NCBI GenBank assembly: GCA_014654455.1
Contig: JACWCY010000002.1
Location: 62,001-126,000 of the forward strand
Length of the DNA: 64,000 bases
From: Pelagibacterales bacterium SAG-MED01
GTDB taxonomy: Bacteria; Pseudomonadota; Alphaproteobacteria; Pelagibacterales; Pelagibacteraceae
Reading direction: 5' to 3'
The notes below the pieces were generated by a model. The model saw only the letters and a list, made by a program, of their open reading frames with translations. It ran no database searches and had not been told where the DNA came from. This document shows, one piece after another, positions 53,930 through 64,000 of the stretch. Position 1 is the first letter of the stretch. Each line of letters opens with the position of its first letter. Both the position numbers and the translations under genes were made by a program.

Positions 53930-54649
53930 ATGAAAATTGAAATAATTAAATGCTTACAAGACAATTATAGTTATCTTATTATTGATAAAAAAAGCCAAGA
54001 TGCTTGCGTGGTTGATCCCAGTGAGGCTAAACCTATAATTAATTTTGTTGAGAATAACAGAATAAACTTAAAATATATTCTTAACACTCATCATCATTAT
54101 GATCATGTTGGAGGAAATCTTGAGTTAAAAAAGAAATATAACATTGATGTAGTTGGATTTATAGGAGATAAAGACCGAATCCCTGAAATTGACATCCTTG
54201 TTCAAGACAATCAAATTTGGAAAAGCGATATCTTTGAGGCAAAAATTTATCACATTCCAGGTCATACCACAGGACATATAGCTTTTCATTTTTTTAAAGA
54301 AAAAAAAATTTTTACTGGCGACACTTTATTTTCACTAGGATGTGGAAGAATTTTTGAAGGAACTTATAAACAAATGTTTGACTCTTTAAACAAAATTAAA
54401 AAACTTCCAACTGATACAAAAATTTATTGTGGTCATGAATATACTTTACAAAATTCCAATTTTTGTATTGCCAATGACCCAAAAAATTTAAAACTCAAAG
54501 ATAAAATTATAGAAATTAGAGAAAAGCTAAAGAATAATTTACCCACAGTTCCAAGCATTTTAAACGATGAAATAGAGTGCAATATATTTCTCAAAGCTAA
54601 AGATGTCGAAAGCTTTTCAAAATTAAGAGATTTAAAGGATAATTTTTAA
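53930..54649 (+). CDS. gloB: Hydroxyacylglutathione hydrolase (glyoxalase II)
   Basis: This 239-residue metallo-beta-lactamase-fold protein has the THHHYDHVGG metal motif and IPGHTTGHIAFH, GDTLFSLGCGR and YCGHEYTLQN, the full GloB set. It hydrolyses S-lactoylglutathione, detoxifying methylglyoxal. ATG 53930 begins the family's usual MKIEIIKCLQDNY; a TTG at 53918 inside metW is dismissed. Confidence 0.94.
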   Translation: MKIEIIKCLQDNYSYLIIDKKSQDACVVDPSEAKPIINFVENNRINLKYILNTHHHYDHVGGNLELKKKYNIDVVGFIGDKDRIPEIDILVQDNQIWKSDIFEAKIYHIPGHTTGHIAFHFFKEKKIFTGDTLFSLGCGRIFEGTYKQMFDSLNKIKKLPTDTKIYCGHEYTLQNSNFCIANDPKNLKLKDKIIEIREKLKNNLPTVPSILNDEIECNIFLKAKDVESFSKLRDLKDNF

Positions 54650-54659
54650 CTTATTGAGC

Positions 54660-54687
54660 TTGACTAAGGAATTGCTCAGACTATATT
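54660..54687 (+). promoter_or_regulatory. Sigma-70-type promoter of the rplU operon
   Basis: TTGACT at 54660-54665, 16 bases, TATATT at 54682-54687; predicted start near 54694, 22 bases before the rplU ATG. It likely drives the nine-gene run to rppH. Confidence 0.68.
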
Positions 54688-54715
54688 GCGATAACAAAAA
54701 AATTGCACTAACATT

Positions 54716-55114
54716 ATGTCATACGCAGTAATACAAACAGGTGGAAAACAGTACAAGGTTAAGTCTGGTGAAATCTTGAAAATAGAAAAATTACCAGATT
54801 CAAAACCTGATAGTAAAATAGAATTTAAAGAAATCTTAGCGTATGGTGATAAAAAAATAATTGAAATAGGAACACCAATTGTTCAAGGTGCAAAAGTAGA
54901 GGCTATTTTAATAAAAAATAGTAAAAATAGAACTGTTTTAATTTTTAAAAAAAGAAGAAGACAAAACTCAAGAAGAAAAAATGGACACAGACAAGAATAT
55001 TCAATGATAAGAATTAATAAAATTTTTTCAAAAGATGGTAAAATTTTATCTGAAGTTGAAAAGATTTCTAAGCCTCCAAAAAAAGAAGTGGCTAAGAAAG
55101 AAGCAAGTAAATAA
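54716..55114 (+). CDS. rplU: 50S ribosomal protein L21
   Basis: This 132-residue protein has MSYAVIQTGGKQYKV, the L21 opening, and FKKRRRQNSRRKNGHRQEY. A Lys-rich tail of ~25 residues extends it beyond E. coli L21 (103 residues). It binds 23S rRNA near L20. It is first in the operon. Confidence 0.98.
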   Translation: MSYAVIQTGGKQYKVKSGEILKIEKLPDSKPDSKIEFKEILAYGDKKIIEIGTPIVQGAKVEAILIKNSKNRTVLIFKKRRRQNSRRKNGHRQEYSMIRINKIFSKDGKILSEVEKISKPPKKEVAKKEASK

Positions 55115-55127
55115 TTAGGAAAAAATT

Positions 55128-55382
55128 ATGGCAACAAAAAAAGCAGGTGGATCTTCTAGAAACGGACGAGATAGTGCTGGCCGAAGACTTGGTGTTAAAA
55201 AATATGGTGGAGAAACTGTAATTCCTGGAAACATAATCGTTAGACAAAGGGGTACAAAGATATTTCCTGGTGAAAATGTTGGGATGGGGAAAGATCACTC
55301 AATTTTTTCAGTAGTTAAAGGCAAAGTTGTTTTTAAAAAAACTAAATCAGATAGAACTTTTGTTTCAGTAAAACCCAATTAA
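55128..55382 (+). CDS. rpmA: 50S ribosomal protein L27
   Basis: This 84-residue protein opens [20 protein letters not shown], the L27 N-terminus that reaches the peptidyl-transferase centre, with no cleavable extension. [21 protein letters not shown] follows. It sits between rplU and obgE, the conserved order. Confidence 0.98.
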   Translation: MATKKAGGSSRNGRDSAGRRLGVKKYGGETVIPGNIIVRQRGTKIFPGENVGMGKDHSIFSVVKGKVVFKKTKSDRTFVSVKPN

Positions 55383-55383
55383 T

Positions 55384-57489
<2,106 letters not shown>

Positions 57490-57490
<1 letters not shown>

Positions 57491-58740
57491 TGAAAAGTTT
57501 TTTGATTAATATTGGAAGAAAATCAAGGAAAGCGTTGACTTTTCCTTTAACTACTAAAAAGAAAGATAAAGTTTTAAAAGACTATATTCAGTTAATTAAA
57601 AAAAATAAGGAGTTAATTTTAAAAGAAAATACCAAAGATATCAAAAATGCTTATAAAAAAAAGTTAAAAGATAACTTAATCAAAAGACTTTTTTTAGATG
57701 AAAAAAAAATTTTAGATATTCTTAGCTCAATCAAAAAAATTATAAAATTGAGGGATCCAATAAATATTGTGCTAGAAAAATGGAAAAGACCCAATGGTTT
57801 AAATATTTCAAAAATATCAATACCAATAGGGGTTATGTGTGTAATTTATGAAAGTAGACCTAATGTTACATCTGATGTTGCTTCATTATGTTTTAAATCA
57901 GGAAATCCGGTGATTCTAAAAGGTGGTTCAGAAGCATTTTATTCAAATTTAATACTTTCAAAATTATTTAGAAAGTCTCTTAAAAAAAATAAAATAGATG
58001 AAAATTTTATTCAATTTATTGATATTAAAAAAAGAAATGTAGTTGATTTTGTTTTGGCTAAAATGAGTAAATTCATTGATGTAATAATCCCTAGGGGGGG
58101 TAAAGGTTTGGTTAAAAAAGTTCTAAATTTATCTTCAGTCCCAATAATTGGTCATCTTGAAGGAGTTTGTCATACTTTTGTGGATAAAGACGCAAACTCT
58201 AAAATTGCAAAAAATGTTGTTTACAATGCCAAATTAAGAAATACTGCCATCTGTGGAGCAACAGAAACCATTTTATTACACGAAAAAATAATTAAAAAAT
58301 TTGGTATTTCTATTTTAAAAAAACTAGAGGAAAATGGATGTAAAATTATTGGAGATAATAAAATAAGAAAATTGTACAATAAGAAAATACAAAAAGCTTC
58401 AATTAAAGATTGGTCAACAGAATACTTGTCATCAATTGTTTCAGTAAAATCTGTTAAAAATTTAGATGAAGCAATTAACCACATAAACAAATATGGAACA
58501 ATGCATACTGACTGTATTATTACACAAAATAAAAAATCAGCGGAAAAATTTTTAAAATCTGTGAAAAGTTCTATCGCAATGCACAATACATCAACACAAT
58601 TTGCAGATGGTGGAGAATTTGGTTTTGGAGGTGAGGTAGGAATTTCAACTAATACCTTACCTCCTAGAGGCCCAGTTGGTTTAAATCAATTAATTTCTTA
58701 TAAATATCAAATATCAAGTAATGGAAAAATAAGGAAATAA
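57490..58740 (+). CDS. proA: Glutamate-5-semialdehyde dehydrogenase
   Basis: This 416-residue protein has the catalytic Cys in LRNTAICGATETIL (about residue 254), PIGVMCVIYESRPNVTSD and the GEFGFGGEVGISTNTLPPRGPVG ending of ProA. It reduces glutamyl-5-phosphate to the semialdehyde. Its ATG overlaps the proB stop, giving tight coupling of the two unstable steps. Confidence 0.97.
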
Positions 58741-58741
58741 C

Positions 58742-59263
58742 TTGATTTTAAAAAAAAATAAAATTGGAATACTTGGTGGTTCTTTTGATCCTGCTCACAA
58801 AGGTCATTTGGCAATATCTAAGGAAGCAGCTAAAAGATTTAAACTTAAAGAAATAATATGGGCTATTACTAAAAAAAATCCTTTTAAAAAACAAAGCAGC
58901 ATAAGTCTTTCCAAAAGAATTAAATATTGCAAAAAAATTATAAAAAAAACAAACTTAATTAAAGTAAAATTTTATGAAGATAAAATTAAATCAAATAAAA
59001 CTATTAATCTTATTAATCATGTAACCAAAAATGGCAAAAGTGAAATTTATTTCTTGATGGGAGCTGATAACCTAATTAATTTTCATAAGTGGCATAAATG
59101 GAAAACAATTTCACAAAAATGCAATATTATTGTTTTTGATAGATACGGATATAAAAAAAAATCTTTAAATTCAACGACATTTAAAAGATTAAGCACTAAA
59201 AATCTCAAATTTATAGAGTTTAATAAGGTCAATATTTCTTCTTCTCAATTGAGAAAAATTTGA
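58742..59263 (+). CDS. nadD: Nicotinate-nucleotide adenylyltransferase, short C-terminus
   Basis: This 173-residue protein has GILGGSFDPAHKGHLAI (HxGH adenylyltransferase site) and FLMGADNLINFHKWHKW. The ISSSQLRKI motif, which usually lies ~20-30 residues before the end, is followed directly by the stop, so the last helix is absent. The start is TTG, one base after the proA stop. It makes NaAD in NAD synthesis. Confidence 0.9.
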   Translation: MILKKNKIGILGGSFDPAHKGHLAISKEAAKRFKLKEIIWAITKKNPFKKQSSISLSKRIKYCKKIIKKTNLIKVKFYEDKIKSNKTINLINHVTKNGKSEIYFLMGADNLINFHKWHKWKTISQKCNIIVFDRYGYKKKSLNSTTFKRLSTKNLKFIEFNKVNISSSQLRKI

Positions 59264-59280
59264 TAATCTTTAAACGATTA

Positions 59281-59631
59281 ATGGATAAAATTTCTGATTT
59301 AAAACAAATCATCATTCAAACCTTAAATAATAATAAAGCTAGAGATATCATTAGTATTGATCTTAAAGATAAGAGTTCTATGGCAGATTACATGATAATT
59401 GCAAGCGGTACATCTTCAAGACATATACAATCTTTATCTGAGCAAGTTTTATATAAATTAAAAGATAATGGTATTATTGATTCCAAAATAGAAGGTAAAG
59501 ATAGTAATGAATGGAAATTAGTAGATGGTATAGATTTAATTGTACATATATTTCATCCAGAAAAAAGAAAGTTTTACGAACTTGAAAAAATGTGGTCGGA
59601 ATTAATTCCAAAAGAAAAATTAATTATATGA
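59281..59631 (+). CDS. rsfS: Ribosome silencing factor RsfS
   Basis: This 116-residue protein has the RsfS/Iojap core: SSMADYMIIASGTSSRHIQSLSEQV and WKLVDGIDLIVHIFHPEKRKFYELEKMW. It binds L14 and blocks subunit joining when nutrients run low. ATG 59281 (MDKISDLK) is used. RlmH, its common neighbour, is not here. Confidence 0.95.
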   Translation: MDKISDLKQIIIQTLNNNKARDIISIDLKDKSSMADYMIIASGTSSRHIQSLSEQVLYKLKDNGIIDSKIEGKDSNEWKLVDGIDLIVHIFHPEKRKFYELEKMWSELIPKEKLII

Positions 59632-60764
59632 TTAAAAAAAAATTACTATTATTTTTTATATTTTCCTTTATTTTAACTAATATTGTTAATTCTGCTGAAA
59701 ATGATGTTTATAAAAAAATAGATTTATTTGGTGAAGTCCTCGAAAAAATAAACAAAGAATATGTTGATGAGATTAATCAATCTAAAAGCATGGATTCTGC
59801 AATTAATGGTCTTCTTCAATCATTAGATCCTTATTCTGCCTATATGTCACCAGAAATTTTTAATGAAATGCAAACAGAAACAAGTGGTGAATTTGGGGGC
59901 CTAGGTATTGAAGTGAGTATGGAGTCTGGAGTTGTGAAAGTTATATCTCCTATAGATGATACTCCAGCATCTAAAGCTGGAATTAAAGCGGGAGATTATA
60001 TTGTAAAAATAGATGACATCCAAGTTCAAGGTAAATCTTTAAGTGAGGCTGTAGATTTGATGAGGGGCCCTGTTGGTTCTGGAATTGATTTAACTGTTAG
60101 AAGAAGAGGTGAAAAAAAAGCAATTACATTTAATATTGTAAGAGAAATTATTCAAATTAAATCTGTAAAAACTGATCTATTAGAAAAAAATATTGGGTAT
60201 ATAAGACTAACTTCTTTTAATGAAAATAGTGGAAAACAAATACAAAAAGAAATAGAAAAATTTGAAAAAGATAAAAAAGTAAAATCATATATTTTAGACT
60301 TAAGAAATAATCCAGGTGGATTACTTTCCCAAGCAATAAGAATTTCAGATTTTTTTTTAGATAATGGTGAGATCGTGTCTACAAAAAGCAGAAAGGCTTC
60401 TGAAAATAGAAAATGGTTTGCTAAAAAAGGAGATATAACAAATGGTAAGACCTTGCTTGTTTTGATTAATTATGGCTCAGCCTCAGCATCAGAGATTGTT
60501 GCAGGAGCTTTAAAAGATCACAAAAGGGCAATTTTAATAGGTGAAAATAGTTACGGAAAGGGTTCTGTACAATCAATAATACCCTTAAATAATGATGGGG
60601 CAATTAGATTAACAGTAGCTAAATATTATCTTCCATCTGGAAAGTCTATCTCTGAGGTTGGTGTATCACCAGACATTGAAATAGGAGAGGAGTCAGATGA
60701 TTTTAGAATTAAGACTAAAACAGATAATCAACTCAATTATGCTATTAAATTACTTAACGGTTAA
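59628..60764 (+). CDS. ctpA: Carboxy-terminal processing peptidase CtpA (S41)
   Basis: This 378-residue protein has a signal peptide (MIKKKLLLFFIFSFILTNIVNS), a PDZ domain (about 80-170) and the S41 catalytic Ser in YGSASASEIVAG with Lys in SYGKGSVQS. It trims proteins in the periplasm. ATG 59628 overlaps the rsfS stop (ATGA). A longer frame from 59592 lies inside rsfS. Confidence 0.95.
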   Translation: MIKKKLLLFFIFSFILTNIVNSAENDVYKKIDLFGEVLEKINKEYVDEINQSKSMDSAINGLLQSLDPYSAYMSPEIFNEMQTETSGEFGGLGIEVSMESGVVKVISPIDDTPASKAGIKAGDYIVKIDDIQVQGKSLSEAVDLMRGPVGSGIDLTVRRRGEKKAITFNIVREIIQIKSVKTDLLEKNIGYIRLTSFNENSGKQIQKEIEKFEKDKKVKSYILDLRNNPGGLLSQAIRISDFFLDNGEIVSTKSRKASENRKWFAKKGDITNGKTLLVLINYGSASASEIVAGALKDHKRAILIGENSYGKGSVQSIIPLNNDGAIRLTVAKYYLPSGKSISEVGVSPDIEIGEESDDFRIKTKTDNQLNYAIKLLNG

Positions 60765-60765
60765 A

Positions 60766-61242
60766 ATGAAAGAAAAATTTAAAAATCTACCCCTTAGAAA
60801 TGGTGTGGGTATTGTCGTTTTAAACAAAAAAAATAAAGTTTTTGTTGCCAAAAGAATTGATAATCCTAAAAATTTTTGGCAAATGCCTCAGGGTGGTGTT
60901 GATGAGGGTGAAGATTTTCTTAAGGCTGCTTATAGAGAACTAGAAGAAGAAACTAGTATTAAAAATGTAGAATTGATTAAAGAATTAGATAACACAATAA
61001 CTTATGAACTCCCTGAACATCTATTAGGAATTATTTGGAAAGGTAAATATCGAGGTCAAAAACAAAAATGGTTTCTGATGAGATTTACTGGTGATGAAAA
61101 AGAAATTAATATTAAAACTAAAAACCCAGAATTTTTGGACTGGAAATGGATTGAGATCAATCAAATAACAGATGCAGTTGTTGACTTTAAATTTCATGTT
61201 TATAAAGAACTTAAAGAAAAAGTTAATAAAATTATTAATTAA
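60766..61242 (+). CDS. rppH: RNA pyrophosphohydrolase RppH (Nudix)
   Basis: This 158-residue protein has the Nudix box GGVDEGEDFLKAAYRELEEETSI and RNGVGIVVLNKKNKVFVAKRI and WQMPQGG, as in RppH/IalA. It removes pyrophosphate from mRNA 5' ends and starts decay. ATG 60766 is used. It ends the operon and overlaps the convergent atpC stop by eight bases. Confidence 0.94.
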   Translation: MKEKFKNLPLRNGVGIVVLNKKNKVFVAKRIDNPKNFWQMPQGGVDEGEDFLKAAYRELEEETSIKNVELIKELDNTITYELPEHLLGIIWKGKYRGQKQKWFLMRFTGDEKEINIKTKNPEFLDWKWIEINQITDAVVDFKFHVYKELKEKVNKIIN

Positions 61243-61626
61243 TAGATTTTAATACTTCAATCTTTTGATCAACAAGATATTTAGTTTGATCATTAATTTC
61301 TGACTTACTCGCTTCTTCTTCTGCTTGTTTAAGTAAATCTAGTTGTTTAGATTTATCTAAATCAGAAAGGTTATAAATTGAGCTTGTTAAAATTGATAAA
61401 TTATTATTTTTAAATTCTACAATTCCATCTTCAACATAAAAATTTTCTTCACCAGACTTTGATAAAATTTTAATAATACCTGGTTTTAAAAAAGAAATTA
61501 TTGAAATATGATCCTTTAAAATTCCCATTTCACCTTCAAAAGCTGGGACAATAACTTCAGATACATCATCTTTGGCTAAGAAAGATTTTTCGGGATTTAC
61601 TATTTCAACCTTAAACTCCTCACTCA

Positions 61627-61627
<1 letters not shown>
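61235..61627 (-). CDS. atpC: ATP synthase epsilon subunit
   Basis: This 130-residue protein has KVEIVNPEKSFLAKDDVSEVIVPAFEGEMGILKDHISI, the epsilon beta-sandwich, and a C-terminal helical pair. It couples the rotor and inhibits ATPase. Its start sits on the last base of atpD. Confidence 0.96.
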
Positions 61628-63923
<2,296 letters not shown>

Positions 63924-63929
63924 AATAAA

Positions 63930-64000
63930 TTAAGATTTAAAGTTTTCCTTTAACAAAGTAATTACTTCAATTAGTAATTTTTCTTTATCATCTTCAAGTT
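63930..64000 (-). CDS. atpA: ATP synthase alpha subunit (C-terminal 22 residues; runs off the window)
   Basis: The minus strand has an open frame from the window edge to TAA at 63930-63932, ending KEKLLIEVITLLKENFKS. Its place directly before atpG fits AtpA; the fragment is too short for motif evidence. Confidence 0.72.
   Translation of the reverse strand, partial: LEDDKEKLLIEVITLLKENFKS

Overview
This window looks like the chromosome of a SAR11-clade alphaproteobacterium (Candidatus Pelagibacter or a close relative). The sequence is very AT-rich, with Lys/Asn/Ile-loaded proteins and almost no intergenic DNA. Markers fit this group: a class I lysyl-tRNA synthetase, ChvG/ChvI and RegA regulators, a SAM-II riboswitch ahead of metX, and an ATP synthase operon of alphaproteobacterial type. 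I see no rRNA, tRNA, CRISPR array, insertion sequence, prophage or other mobile element. No stretch above 300 bases lacks a gene.

Layout. 1-1.4 kb: the start of ribF and a HAD phosphatase (minus). 1.4-5.6 kb: the groES-groEL heat-shock operon with a sigma-32-like promoter and clear terminator, a tiny basic protein gene, and typA. 5.6-15 kb: accessory membrane and envelope genes (YczE-like protein, a frameshifted secreted DUF6134-like gene, the TldD/TldE peptidase pair, a DCC-family protein, a lysine-rich coiled-coil protein, cyclopropane-fatty-acid synthase with a DapA-like aldolase, a GT9 glycosyltransferase, a J-domain protein). 15-22 kb: oligopeptidase B, an Hsp20 gene with a second sigma-32-like promoter, a purine permease facing a purine-type phosphoribosyltransferase, a GT17 glycosyltransferase and a DNA glycosylase. 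22-29 kb: a DMT transporter, MsrA, a sulfurtransferase, an RND efflux pair, a lytic transglycosylase-like lipoprotein and a VanZ-like protein. 29-39 kb: gpmA, then a minus-strand run chvI-chvG-ahcY-tsaE-amgK-murU, then polA, bioY and regA. 39-43 kb: a polyamine cluster (ornithine/lysine decarboxylase, deoxyhypusine-synthase-like enzyme, ureohydrolase). 43-54 kb: queuosine-precursor transporter, L28, pyrD, lysS, TrkH, an AmpG-like permease, an NlpC/P60 hydrolase, tyrA-hisC, and the SAM-II-controlled metX-metW-gloB group. 54.7-61.2 kb: one long operon rplU-rpmA-obgE-proB-proA-nadD-rsfS-ctpA-rppH. 61.2-64 kb: atpC-atpD-atpG and the end of atpA (minus).

How the genes work together. Three protein-quality systems (GroESL, Hsp20, and the J-domain protein, TldDE and OpB peptidases) sit in the first 18 kb, and two share a heat-shock promoter type. 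Methionine/SAM metabolism is spread over ahcY, metX and metW, with SAM feedback through the riboswitch. Peptidoglycan turnover and recycling parts (lytic transglycosylase, NlpC/P60 peptidase, AmpG-like permease, AmgK, MurU) occur at three places.

The most notable observations are the single-base homopolymer frameshift in the DUF6134-like gene, the recurrent 4-nt stop-codon overlaps between convergent genes, the SAM-II riboswitch without an obvious Shine-Dalgarno site, an apparent two-state RNA leader before the purine permease, and an unassigned Lys-rich coiled-coil protein. I did not find a convincing wholly new multi-gene system; the best candidates are listed with tests.
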